A program made the translations under genes and the position numbers. This document shows, in pieces, positions 9,112 through 16,967 of a stretch of 45,516 bases of DNA. The notes beneath the pieces are model-generated. The model searched no databases, was not told the origin of the DNA, and was given only the letters and a program-made list of their open reading frames with translations. This DNA comes from VRUE01 sp044867645 (GTDB lineage Bacteria; Actinomycetota; Thermoleophilia; Solirubrobacterales; 70-9). Numbering within the stretch: the stretch's first letter is position 1; every line of letters begins with the position of its first letter. Location: positions 1 to 45,516 of the forward strand of contig JBIOVI010000040.1 in assembly GCA_044867645.1 (NCBI GenBank), in the 5' to 3' direction.

Positions 9112-9945
9112 ATGACCGAGGTCCACATCTACGACCCGCAGACCCTCTACCGCCACTGGGAGGACGAGCAGTGGAGCCCTTTCGCGATCGACCTCGACCG
9201 GGATCGCGATCAGTGGGGCAGCCTGGGCGCGGAGGACCGAGGCCTGATCTTCTGGGTGCTCTCCTCGCTGATGGTCGCCGAGGAGCGGATCACCACGAAG
9301 TTCTCTGGCCTGGTGGCCGCCTACGGCAGCGAGGAGGAGGCGACGTTCCTGGCGACGCAGCAGGTCGACGAGGCGCGCCACATGCAGTTCTACGCTCGCT
9401 TCCAGGACGAGGTCGTCGCCGACCCCGCCGCGATCGGCGCACACGTAGAGCGTGCTCGGGAGCAAGTCTCCCCGGCCTTTCGCGCGATCTTCGACACGGC
9501 GCTGGTGGAGGCGCACGAGCGACTCGTCGCCAATCCGGGGGACTCGGCGGCCAAAGTCCGGTTCGTGACCCTCTACCACCAGATCCTCGAGGGCACGCTC
9601 GGGCTGACCTCGTTCAACTTCGTCACCGGCTACCTCGAGCGCGAGGGACTGCTGCCGGGGTTCGTGGCGGGCTACTCGAAGATCCACCACGACGAGCAGC
9701 GCCACATCGGCTACGGCACCTGGTACCTGAGAGAGGCCGTTGCCGCCGATCCGGCCCTCGGCGACGTCGTGCGCGACACGCTGCGCGAGCTGCTGCCGCT
9801 AGTCGCCGAGTCGCTCACCCCGCCCGATCGCGAGGGCACCGATTGGGACGCGCTCGGCGCGAGCGCCGAGCAGATCCGCGACTTCGCCCTCGGCGGGCTT
9901 ACGCGCCGGCTGCAGATCGTCGGCGTGCCTTTGTCGACGCTGTAG
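9112..9945 (+). CDS. R2-like ferritin-fold di-metal oxidase (R2lox/NrdB-like)
   Basis: 277 residues of the ribonucleotide reductase R2 superfamily. The carboxylate and histidine ligands are laid out as in that fold: a first glutamate in AEERI (57/58), E87 and H90 in DEARH, E160 in ILEGT, and E195 and H198 in HHDEQRH. No NrdA partner is in the window. The short length and the QDEV, LPGF and HIGYGTWY segments resemble the R2-like ligand-binding oxidases (Rv0233 type) more than true NrdB. I therefore call it R2lox-like without claiming its substrate. The ATG at 9112 follows a strong GGAGGAG site and overlaps no upstream codon. Confidence 0.82.
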   Translation: MTEVHIYDPQTLYRHWEDEQWSPFAIDLDRDRDQWGSLGAEDRGLIFWVLSSLMVAEERITTKFSGLVAAYGSEEEATFLATQQVDEARHMQFYARFQDEVVADPAAIGAHVERAREQVSPAFRAIFDTALVEAHERLVANPGDSAAKVRFVTLYHQILEGTLGLTSFNFVTGYLEREGLLPGFVAGYSKIHHDEQRHIGYGTWYLREAVAADPALGDVVRDTLRELLPLVAESLTPPDREGTDWDALGASAEQIRDFALGGLTRRLQIVGVPLSTL

Positions 9946-9980
9946 CGACAGCTGCGGCCCCTTAAGCTTGAGGCGCTCCT

Positions 9981-10052
9981 TGGGGAGTGGTGTAGTGGGT
10001 AACACTCGGCACTTTGGATGCCGCATCCCCGGTTCGAACCCGGGCTCCCCAG
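9981..10052 (+). tRNA. tRNA-Gln (anticodon TTG)
   Basis: A complete cloverleaf can be folded by eye. Acceptor bases 9981-9987 (TGGGGAG) pair perfectly with 10045-10051 (CTCCCCA), with discriminator G at 10052. The U1-A72 pair and G73 are the hallmarks of bacterial tRNA-Gln. The anticodon stem is 10007-10011 with 10019-10023, loop CTTTGGA, anticodon TTG at 10014-10016. The T arm is CCGG-TTCGAAC-CCGG. CCA is not encoded. An HNH endonuclease gene begins 71 bp behind it. Confidence 0.97.
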
Positions 10053-10123
10053 TCTCCTCCACCACGTGCTTCCGGTTCGACCGGCGAACCTTTCTGTCTG
10101 CGACATTTGGCAGCATGTGACAG

Positions 10124-10927
10124 ATGCCGCCGACAGGACCGAGCTACACAAGGGAGGAGGCGAAAGCCGCGATCGCCGCTTCGAAGTCATGGGCCGAGAG
10201 CCTGCGAAGGCTTGGCCTCTGCACGACGGGCGGAGGGTGGCGGATCCTCAAGAAGTACGTCGAGATCTGGGAGATCTCGACAGCGCATTTCGACCCAGAA
10301 GCGGCGCGCCTAGAGAACTTGAGACGGAGGCAGCGACCGTTGGCGCAGGTGCTCGTCGAGGAATCGACCTACCCCCGCAAGGACGTCAAGCGCCGGCTGC
10401 TCGCGGAGGGGTTGAAGGAGCCGAGATGCGAGCTCTGCGGTCAGGACGAGATCTGGCGCGGCCGTCCAATGTCGATGATCCTGGATCACATCAACGGGGT
10501 TCGCGCCGACCATCGCCTGGAGAACCTGCGGATGATCTGCCCCAATTGTGCCGCGACGCTCGATACGCATTGTGGGCGGAGAAACCGGATCAAGCGTGCC
10601 AGGCGACGATGCCGTCGTTGCCGGGAGACCTTCGTCCCCGCTTATGCGAAGCAGCAGTACTGCTCACGCACATGTGGGGTTCGGTGGGATCGATCGGCGG
10701 TGGGGAGCACTCGCGCAGGGCTACGGGGCGTACCGTCACCGAGTGCGCGCAAAGTCGAGCGACCGCCCTTTGAGCAGCTGATCGAAGAAATCGAGGCGAC
10801 GAGCTACCTGGCCGTCGGTCGCAAGTACGGCGTTTCCGACAACGCGGTTCGCAAGTGGGTCCGCTTCTACCGCAACCAGATGGAGCGGGAAGCGACCGCT
10901 CGCGAGGCCGCCCCGAACGAGGGTTGA
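10124..10927 (+). CDS. HNH endonuclease with zinc ribbon and C-terminal HTH
   Basis: 267 residues of a phage/actinobacterial HNH nuclease type. An N-terminal helix-turn-helix-like part (about 8-60, SLRRLGLCTTGGG and AHFDP) precedes the ββα-metal core, with C102-x-x-C105, D121-H122, N134 and a second CPNC pair near 140, so catalytic H and N are intact. A further cysteine set (CRRC and CSRTC) forms another zinc ribbon at about 162-185. Residues about 215-250 are an HTH of the YGVSDNAVRKW type. It sits alone behind tRNA-Gln, has somewhat lower GC than its neighbours, and no phage genes follow. It probably arrived by transfer as a solitary or homing-type nuclease; what it cuts is unknown. Confidence 0.85.
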   Translation: MPPTGPSYTREEAKAAIAASKSWAESLRRLGLCTTGGGWRILKKYVEIWEISTAHFDPEAARLENLRRRQRPLAQVLVEESTYPRKDVKRRLLAEGLKEPRCELCGQDEIWRGRPMSMILDHINGVRADHRLENLRMICPNCAATLDTHCGRRNRIKRARRRCRRCRETFVPAYAKQQYCSRTCGVRWDRSAVGSTRAGLRGVPSPSARKVERPPFEQLIEEIEATSYLAVGRKYGVSDNAVRKWVRFYRNQMEREATAREAAPNEG

Positions 10928-11034
10928 TCGGCGGCGTGCGACTGCAAATTGGCCGTTTTGCCTAGACGAGTATCAACCCGCAAATTGCGGATTTCTTGGC
11001 CGATGGCGTCCGCTCGCTTCGACAAGGTCTCGAC

Positions 11035-11778
11035 GTGGCGACGGACACACCCATCCGCTCCAGGACGCGCGAACGCTCCGGCGCGGGCCAGCTTGCCCGT
11101 GAAGTGTCCTCGCTGCAGGCGGAGCTGCTCGGCAAGCTGCACGATGAGATGGGGGGTGGGGACGCGGCCCTCTTCGCCGCCGCCGCGCAGAAGCTGGCCG
11201 AGGAGTTCGGCTCGGTTACGGCGACGACGGTCGGCACGCTCTGGGAGCGCGACGACAACGGGGCCGGCAAGGCAGAGGGGACGGGGGAGCACCCGAGCCT
11301 CTACCGGCCGGGCCAGATGCGCCGCCGCCTCGATCAGCTGCTCGAGTGCAACGTGCGCTACGAACAGCCCTTTGCCCTTGTCGTCTTCGACGTCGAGGGG
11401 CCGGGGGCGCGCAGCGACGACGGCACCGGTGGCCGGCAGACGGCGTTGGCCGTAGTGGGGGCGGCGCTGAGCGAAAGCGTCCGCCTGGTCGACGAGACCT
11501 TTCGGCTCGAGGAGGACGCGCTGTGCGTCTTGGCGCCGGGCCAGGACACGGTCGGGGGGGTGCAGATGGCCGAGCGCCTGCTGGGTCGGCTCGACGATCT
11601 CGAGCAGGCCGGCGGCCTGCGGATAAGGATCTCGGCCGGCGTCGTCGCCTGCCCGGAGCACGGCATCGATGCCGACCGGCTTCTCCACAGCGCTGACGAG
11701 GCGATGTGGCGGGCGCGTGCGGTCGGCCAGCCGGTGGGCGTTGGCGCTCTGGAGTCGCGGCTCGTGCAAGATCGCTGA
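11035..11778 (+). CDS. Degenerate GGDEF-domain protein
   Basis: Residues about 85-235 have the fold of a diguanylate cyclase domain: FALVVFDVEG in the first strand and ISAGVVACPEHG followed by LLHSADEAMWRAR at the end. The GGDEF signature itself reads LEEDAL, so the two glycines and the catalytic glutamate are missing and c-di-GMP synthesis is unlikely. A c-di-GMP or GTP sensor role is possible but not shown. I chose GTG at 11035 because an AAGG lies 7 bp upstream; TTG at 10996 would add 13 residues. There is no transmembrane segment or signal peptide. It precedes a MerR-type regulator after a hairpin. Confidence 0.75.
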   Translation: MATDTPIRSRTRERSGAGQLAREVSSLQAELLGKLHDEMGGGDAALFAAAAQKLAEEFGSVTATTVGTLWERDDNGAGKAEGTGEHPSLYRPGQMRRRLDQLLECNVRYEQPFALVVFDVEGPGARSDDGTGGRQTALAVVGAALSESVRLVDETFRLEEDALCVLAPGQDTVGGVQMAERLLGRLDDLEQAGGLRIRISAGVVACPEHGIDADRLLHSADEAMWRARAVGQPVGVGALESRLVQDR

Positions 11779-11797
11779 CAGATTCCCGAAATCTGTC
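11777..11797. promoter_or_regulatory. Perfect 8-bp inverted repeat before the MerR gene
   Basis: GACAGATT (11777-11784) is followed after CCCGA by its exact complement AATCTGTC (11790-11797). It overlaps the stop codon of the upstream gene and lies 36 bp before the MerR-type start. No T-tract follows, so it is as likely to be an operator for the adjacent regulator as a terminator. Confidence 0.5.
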
Positions 11798-11832
11798 CAT
11801 AACTGGTGTAAACCCGGGATACCGGTGCCAGA

Positions 11833-12681
11833 ATGCTGCGCATGCCGGGAATCAGAACCAATGCGGCTGCCGAAGTCTTGGGAGTCAGCCCCAACACGCT
11901 GCGCAGCTGGGAGCGCCGCTACGGCTATCCGACGCCGAAGCGAACCCCCGGCAACCACCGCAACTACGAGCTGGTCGAGCTGCAGACGCTGCGCGACGCG
12001 CTGGCGACGACGGGCAACATCTCTTCGGCGATCGAGCTGGCGCGCCAGCGACAGGAAGAACCAGCTAGCGGCGACGTCCTCCTCATCGCCTTCGAAAGCT
12101 TCGACGAGGGCGCCGCCGATCGCGCGATCGAGGAGAGCCTGGCGATCCGGCCGCTGGAGCGAACCGTGGAGGAGCTGCTGCTGCCGGCGATCGACGAGCT
12201 GGCTGCCGGCCCCGAGCGCGAGGCGGAGCTCGAGTTCGCCGCTCGCTGGGCGATGGGCTGGCTGCATGGCGCCCGCCGACTTGCCTCCGCCGCATCGCGC
12301 CCCGCCGGCATCTTGCTGCTCGACTCCAGCCGCGGCTCCGACGCCGAGGCGGTCCACGCCCAGGCGCTCGACCTCGCTTTGCGGCGGGCCGGGTTCCGCG
12401 TGCTGATGCTCTCCGATGAGCTCGGCGAGGAGCGGATGGCGCGCGCTCTCAGCGCGCTCGAGCCGACCGCGATCATCCTCTGCGGCCCCGGTGCCGACAC
12501 GCCCTCCGCGGTGCAGCTGATCCGCAAGATTCGCGACGCGGGCTTCGACGCGCCGCTCTTCGGCTTCCGCGCCAGCGGCCTGATCGGCGACGCGATCCCC
12601 GTCGCCGGCGAGCGTCCCAGTGAGGTGACGGGGATGCTCAACGCGGACCTGCGCCGGCGTGCTTCGCAGGCCTTCGCCTGA
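11833..12681 (+). CDS. MerR-family regulator with B12-binding-like domain lacking the cobalamin His
   Basis: 282 residues. Residues about 8-70 are a MerR winged helix (AAAEVLGVSPNTLRSWERRY, then GYPTPKRTPGNHR). Residues about 80-155 fit the helical cap and 158-280 the Rossmann-like domain of CarH/LitR photoreceptor repressors. The DxHxxG motif that binds cobalamin is not present: the loop reads DSSRGSDAEAVHAQAL, with no histidine at the expected distance from the RRAGF turn. So it probably does not use B12 as a light sensor in the usual way, and the signal is unknown. ATG at 11833 or 11842 could serve as start; no strong ribosome site helps. An inverted repeat lies just upstream. Confidence 0.82.
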   Translation: MLRMPGIRTNAAAEVLGVSPNTLRSWERRYGYPTPKRTPGNHRNYELVELQTLRDALATTGNISSAIELARQRQEEPASGDVLLIAFESFDEGAADRAIEESLAIRPLERTVEELLLPAIDELAAGPEREAELEFAARWAMGWLHGARRLASAASRPAGILLLDSSRGSDAEAVHAQALDLALRRAGFRVLMLSDELGEERMARALSALEPTAIILCGPGADTPSAVQLIRKIRDAGFDAPLFGFRASGLIGDAIPVAGERPSEVTGMLNADLRRRASQAFA

Positions 12682-12690
12682 CCGGGCGCT

Positions 12691-12717
12691 GTAACCACTT
12701 GGTAGCAAGCTAGTTAC
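12691..12717 (+). promoter_or_regulatory. Three GTNAC-like half-sites phased at 11 bp (candidate Pho-type box)
   Basis: GTAAC at 12691, GTAGC at 12702 and GTTAC at 12713 recur every 11 bp, starting 62 bp before the ATG of the first secreted-protein gene. Direct half-sites at 11-bp steps are how PhoB/OmpR-type winged-helix proteins bind. A similar array precedes pstS and the PstS-like gene in this window. The regulator assignment is inference. Confidence 0.5.
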
Positions 12718-12752
12718 TTCTTCGACACGCGCAGGCGGCAACGTGGGCCTCG

Positions 12753-14759
12753 ATGCACGTCCCACTCTCGCCGCGTCCCCGCCTGCGGCCGGGGACCGTC
12801 ACGATCGCCTGCCTACTGCTGCTCGCCGCACCGGTCACCGCGGGCGCCGTCGTTTCCGACGTGCAGCCGATCGACGGGCCGAGCGCCGACGTGATCGACA
12901 TCGCCGACGCGGCGATGTCGGAAGACGGGACCGGCGGGATCGTCTACTTGAAACGAGTCGGCGGCCGCGCCCACGTCTTTGCCGCCCAGTTCCGCGGCGG
13001 CGCCTGGCGGCCCCCGCAGCGCGTCGACGTCGGCCAAAACTTCGACTCGAGCTGGGCGCGAATCGGCGCCGGGGACGGAGGCCGCCTGGTCGTCACCTGG
13101 GTGCAGGAGTTCGGGCTCGAAAGCGACCGGATGTTCTCGGCAACGCTGGATCCCGGCGCAAACGGCTTCCAGTCTCCGGTTCCGATCGACTTCAACGTCG
13201 GCGAGGCAACCTCGACCTATCCCGACCTGGCGATGAACCGGGGTGGGCAGGCCTACCTCGTCTACCGAGTCGTCACCGACACCAGCCCCGCCAACCCGCC
13301 GGGCTACGTCGGCGCCGACGTGCGTGTCGCCCGCTACAACGGCCGCCTCTGGTCGGTGCTGGGGACGCCGGTCGACCGCGTCATCTCGGCGCCGGTTCGG
13401 CTGCCCGACGATGCCAACTCGCCCAAGGTCGGGATCGACGTGCAGGGCGGTGGCGTCGTCGCCTGGCAGGAGCCCGACGATGAATTCGTCGATCGGATCT
13501 GGGCCCGGAGGCTGTTCGGCACCAGCGTCGGCATCGCCCTCCAGGTCAGTCCGTCCAGCTGGGAAGGGGCGCCCTTGCGGGGTCCGGCGGACGCGTTCTC
13601 GCTCGACGTTTCCGGCTTCGGTCAGGCGGCGGTGGCTTTCCGCCAGCAGCCCGGGCAGGCGAGCAAGCTCAGCGCGCCGCGGGCGATGGTCAACGAGATG
13701 GCCGATGTCTTCTCCGAAGCGGCCGGCAAGTTCGGCCAGGCTCTTCTGATCGACGGCGGTCCGCTGGGCGGTCTGGGCGTCCCTAGCATCGGGGTGGACC
13801 CACGGGGTCTCTTCGCTGCCGGCTTGTCCGCGGGCGCGGCGTCTCTGCTCGGGACCGGCGACGACGCGGCAGCCGCTCCGGTCAAGCGTCTCGACGACGG
13901 CAGCAGCGCCGTGGCCGGAAATCCCCTGGTCGACCTGGCGGAAACCGGCGCCGCCGTCGCGGCCTGGCGCGAGCTGACGGGCGGTGCCGGCACGGTCGGC
14001 GTCCAGGAGCGCCGCGCGGACGGCGTCATCGAGCCGACCGCACTCAGCGCTCCGAACGGTGGCGGCGTGGGGCGGATCGTCATCGGTGGCTCCGGGCTGG
14101 GAGACGCGATCCTCGCCTGGGAGCAGGGCAGCGGCGCGAACGCGCAGATCGCCGCCGACGTCATCGACGCGCCGCCCGACCCCTTTTTCATCCTGCTTCC
14201 AGAAGGCTGGCGGCGCAAGAAAAGGATCCGGATCGCCTGGGACCGCTCCCACAACGCTATCGGCCGGGTTCGCTACTCGGTCAGCGTCGACGACGAGCCG
14301 GTGGTGGAGAACCGCAAGGCCCTTCACGCCAGCCTCAGCCCCGACGCGATCGGCGACGGCCGTCACAAGATCCAGGTATTCGCGGTCGACGAAGCCGGTC
14401 AGGAAACCGGCAGCCGCATCGGACCGCTCAAAGTCGACCGCACCGCCCCGCGGGTGGAGCTGCGTCATCGCGGCCGCAAGCTGATCGTGAGCGTCACCGA
14501 CGGGCCTCTTCCTTCGGGCTCGGGGCTCCGTCGAGGATCGGTCAGGGTCTCGTTCGGCGATGGCCGGGCGGCTGCCTCCGCGTCGGCGCGCGTGCCTCGG
14601 CGAAGCGGAGGCAAGCTCCGAAAGGCAGGAAAGGGACGCGCGCCCACGGTTCGCGTCGCTCATACCTTCGAGCGTGGCGGGCGCTACAGCCTGACGGTGC
14701 GGGCACGCGACCGCGCTGGCAACGCGACCAAGTACCAGCGAAGGGTCGGCGTGGGATGA
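12753..14759 (+). CDS. Secreted beta-propeller-like protein with C-terminal Ig/PKD-like domains
   Basis: 668 residues with a Sec signal peptide ending near TAGA (about residue 33). Residues about 35-475 show repeating strand patterns such as GGIVYLKRVGGRAHVFAAQF, GGRLVVTWVQE and GGGVVAWQE, typical of a propeller without a recognisable active site. Residues about 480-570 form an Ig-like domain (IRIAWDRSHN to GPLKVDRTAPR), followed by a PKD-like stretch (VRVSFGDG, HTFERGGRYSLTVRARDRAGN). No transmembrane anchor or sortase motif is present. Function unknown. It overlaps the next gene by 4 bp (ATGA), so the two are coupled. A phased GTNAC array lies upstream. Confidence 0.75.
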   Translation: MHVPLSPRPRLRPGTVTIACLLLLAAPVTAGAVVSDVQPIDGPSADVIDIADAAMSEDGTGGIVYLKRVGGRAHVFAAQFRGGAWRPPQRVDVGQNFDSSWARIGAGDGGRLVVTWVQEFGLESDRMFSATLDPGANGFQSPVPIDFNVGEATSTYPDLAMNRGGQAYLVYRVVTDTSPANPPGYVGADVRVARYNGRLWSVLGTPVDRVISAPVRLPDDANSPKVGIDVQGGGVVAWQEPDDEFVDRIWARRLFGTSVGIALQVSPSSWEGAPLRGPADAFSLDVSGFGQAAVAFRQQPGQASKLSAPRAMVNEMADVFSEAAGKFGQALLIDGGPLGGLGVPSIGVDPRGLFAAGLSAGAASLLGTGDDAAAAPVKRLDDGSSAVAGNPLVDLAETGAAVAAWRELTGGAGTVGVQERRADGVIEPTALSAPNGGGVGRIVIGGSGLGDAILAWEQGSGANAQIAADVIDAPPDPFFILLPEGWRRKKRIRIAWDRSHNAIGRVRYSVSVDDEPVVENRKALHASLSPDAIGDGRHKIQVFAVDEAGQETGSRIGPLKVDRTAPRVELRHRGRKLIVSVTDGPLPSGSGLRRGSVRVSFGDGRAAASASARVPRRSGGKLRKAGKGRAPTVRVAHTFERGGRYSLTVRARDRAGNATKYQRRVGVG

Positions 14760-16816
14760 ACTCAGTCGCCCGTCGCCTGCCCTTCTTGCTCGTGGTCCTT
14801 GCCCTGCCGGTGCTCGCCCACCCCGCTTCGGCGCCGGCCTTTTACGGCAACTTCTCCAGCGGCACCGACGGCGCCGAATTGATCTCGGCCGACTACGCCC
14901 GCCTCGAGCAGGGCGACGACACGACGGACTACGCGGCGATCTCTGCCGACGGCCGCTACGTGGCGCTCCAGACCCGCGCGCGCAACTTCTTCGCCGACGA
15001 CGACCCCGATCCGCCGGGCCGGTTTCGCGCCGGCGGATTGTTCCGCTTCGACCTGCAGACGCGGGCGCTGAAGAAGATCGCCGACGGCAGCGTCTTCGAC
15101 GAAGAAGACCCCGAGCACCCCCTCGTTCGCCTCGGTGCTTCGAAGCCCTCGATCAGCTCCAACGGCCGCTATGTCGCCTTCTCGACCGCCGAGCCGCTCG
15201 TCGCTGGCGACACCAACGAAAACCTCGACGTCTACGTACGCGACATGGATCTCCCGATCGGCGATCTCGGTGCCTTCGACCTCGTCTCCGCTCGCGACGG
15301 CAGTCAGGTTCCGGCGAGCTATGGCCCGGCCGCGTTCCCGCTCCCCGGCAGCGAACCGGGCGCCGACGTCTCGCGTGGCGTTGCGATCTCAGCCGATGGC
15401 CAGAAGGTGGCGTTCCTGACCGAAGCTCCCTCCGACCTCCCGGCGAGCGGCAGCGTCGACGTCCCCGCCGGACAGGTCTTTCTCCGCGACCGCGGCACCG
15501 ACTCGACGACGCTGGTTACCGCGATCCGGGACTCCGAAAGCGGCGCGATGACCCAGCAGCCGGCCGGGGGGGCGGTCGGCGCGGCGCTCAGCGCCGACGG
15601 CACGACGGTCGCCTGGACCGGCGGCAACGCCGCCTCCCAAACCCGCTTTCTCAATGGCGAGAACTCGGCGCCGTCCTTTCTCTACTACCTCTGGCGGAGG
15701 ATCGCGGACGGTCCCGGCGCGCCGACCCGGCGCATCACTGGTATCGCCGACCCCGAAGATCCTGGCTGCCCACCCGGCGAACCATTCTTCGATCAAGGTC
15801 AGCTCGGGCCCTGCTTCGGACCGCTCACCGACCAGGAGGGATTGCGCGCCGGGATCATCTCCCAGCTGCCGGCGATGAGCAGCGACGGCTACACCGTCGC
15901 GTTCTTGACCGGTGCCGGTCCACGCCCGATCCCCAACACCGGGCCGGGGCTCGACCTGTTCCTCACCGAGATGAACCCCGGCCTGAGCCGCAAGCAGGCG
16001 ACGGTCGAGCTGACCCGCGACCCGCCCAACAACGACCCGGCGGCAAGTCCGCCGCTCACCAGTCTCGCGATGTCCTCCGGCGGCCGTTACGCCGCGATCA
16101 CGACGGTCCGCACCAAATTCATCCTGCCGGCGCTCCAGCTGCTTGGGGAACCGCGAGCGGTGCCGGGCGTCCAAGAACTGTACGTGGTCGACTTCGAGAA
16201 TCGCACCATGGAACGGGTCGCCCACTCGATCGTCGGCGGCGACATCGACGGGGACGTCAAGGAGGGTTCCACGATCTCCGCCGATGGCAGCCGTGTCGCT
16301 TTCACCTCGTTCGCGGGCAACCTTTTCTTCGGCGACGCCAACCAGCGTGCCGATGCGTTCGTCGCCACTCTTCAACCCGACCCCGGAGCCGCGCCGCCGC
16401 CGCCACGGCCGGGCGCGGGCGGCCCTGCCGGAACGATCGAAGTCGACCGGGGTGGCCCTCAAATTCGAGTCCGGGTCAAGCCGAAAGCCGGCGGCGCGAT
16501 CGAGCTCTCGGTCTCGGTCCCGGCCGCCGGCGGAGTCAAGGCGGTAGCCAAGGCGCGAGCTGGCAGCCCGCGCAAGCTCCGTACCCTTGCCGCCGCTGAC
16601 GGGCGTGCGGCGGGTACGAGTCGCAGCATCGTTCGCCTTCTGCTCCGTCCCGTCGCTCGCTATCGAGCCGAGCTGCGCGAACGCGAGGCGATCCCGGGTC
16701 GCGTCGCGGTCGGCTATGTCGCTTCGCGCAGCGGCCGCCGCGCGAACGCCTCGGTTCGGGTCGTTTTCCGGCAGACGCCAACCCCTGCAAAGCGTCACCG
16801 CAGGGGTCGGAAGTGA
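14756..16816 (+). CDS. Secreted seven-repeat PD40/TolB-like propeller protein
   Basis: 686 residues with a signal peptide (about 1-28). Seven PD40-type repeats are legible: ISADGRYVALQT, SSNGRYVAFSTA, ISADGQKVAFLT, LSADGTTVAWTG, SSDGYTVAFLTG, SSGGRYAAITTV and ISADGSRVAFTS, enough to close a seven-bladed propeller (about 30-540). A proline-rich hinge follows, then a beta-rich domain (about 560-675) and a very basic tail, KRHRRGRK. It has no catalytic motif that I recognise; TolB-like propellers usually bind proteins or peptidoglycan-linked partners. Translationally coupled to the preceding secreted protein (14756 ATG inside its stop). Confidence 0.78.
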   Translation: MNSVARRLPFLLVVLALPVLAHPASAPAFYGNFSSGTDGAELISADYARLEQGDDTTDYAAISADGRYVALQTRARNFFADDDPDPPGRFRAGGLFRFDLQTRALKKIADGSVFDEEDPEHPLVRLGASKPSISSNGRYVAFSTAEPLVAGDTNENLDVYVRDMDLPIGDLGAFDLVSARDGSQVPASYGPAAFPLPGSEPGADVSRGVAISADGQKVAFLTEAPSDLPASGSVDVPAGQVFLRDRGTDSTTLVTAIRDSESGAMTQQPAGGAVGAALSADGTTVAWTGGNAASQTRFLNGENSAPSFLYYLWRRIADGPGAPTRRITGIADPEDPGCPPGEPFFDQGQLGPCFGPLTDQEGLRAGIISQLPAMSSDGYTVAFLTGAGPRPIPNTGPGLDLFLTEMNPGLSRKQATVELTRDPPNNDPAASPPLTSLAMSSGGRYAAITTVRTKFILPALQLLGEPRAVPGVQELYVVDFENRTMERVAHSIVGGDIDGDVKEGSTISADGSRVAFTSFAGNLFFGDANQRADAFVATLQPDPGAAPPPPRPGAGGPAGTIEVDRGGPQIRVRVKPKAGGAIELSVSVPAAGGVKAVAKARAGSPRKLRTLAAADGRAAGTSRSIVRLLLRPVARYRAELREREAIPGRVAVGYVASRSGRRANASVRVVFRQTPTPAKRHRRGRK

Positions 16817-16833
16817 ACTACCGGTCACCAACT

Positions 16834-16851
16834 TGTGTCGATCTGGAGAAG
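16834..16851 (+). repeat. 18-bp promoter element, copy 1 (before the PstS-like gene)
   Basis: TGTGTCGATCTGGAGAAG occurs here and again, base for base, at 28256-28273 in front of pstS. In both places exactly 116 nt separate the element from the ATG. The flanks have diverged, so the match is not a recent duplication of the whole region. It is probably a promoter or regulator-binding element shared by two phosphate-binding-protein genes. Confidence 0.75.
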
Positions 16852-16867
16852 TCGTTGATAACACCGT

Positions 16868-16904
16868 GTAACGCAAACGTAGAAGTCCTGTGAAGCGGCT
16901 TGAC
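16868..16904 (+). promoter_or_regulatory. Phased GTNAC-like half-sites before the PstS-like gene
   Basis: GTAAC at 16868, GTAGA at 16879, GTGAA at 16890 and TTGAC at 16900 are spaced 11, 11 and 10 bp, and lie within one base of the same offset from the 18-bp element as the array before pstS. The half-sites are weaker than those at pstS. A Pho-type regulator is suggested, not proven. Confidence 0.4.
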
Positions 16905-16967
16905 AGAGCCATATCCGGCGCACAACCCTGGCGCCGCAAGGTTCAGTCGATGAAAGGAATAACTCTT

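Noticed and set aside
10029..10080. CCGGTTCGA in the tRNA-Gln T arm repeated at 10072-10080 as a possible attachment-site duplication
   Set aside because: Only nine bases match, no integrase is present, and the flanks differ.
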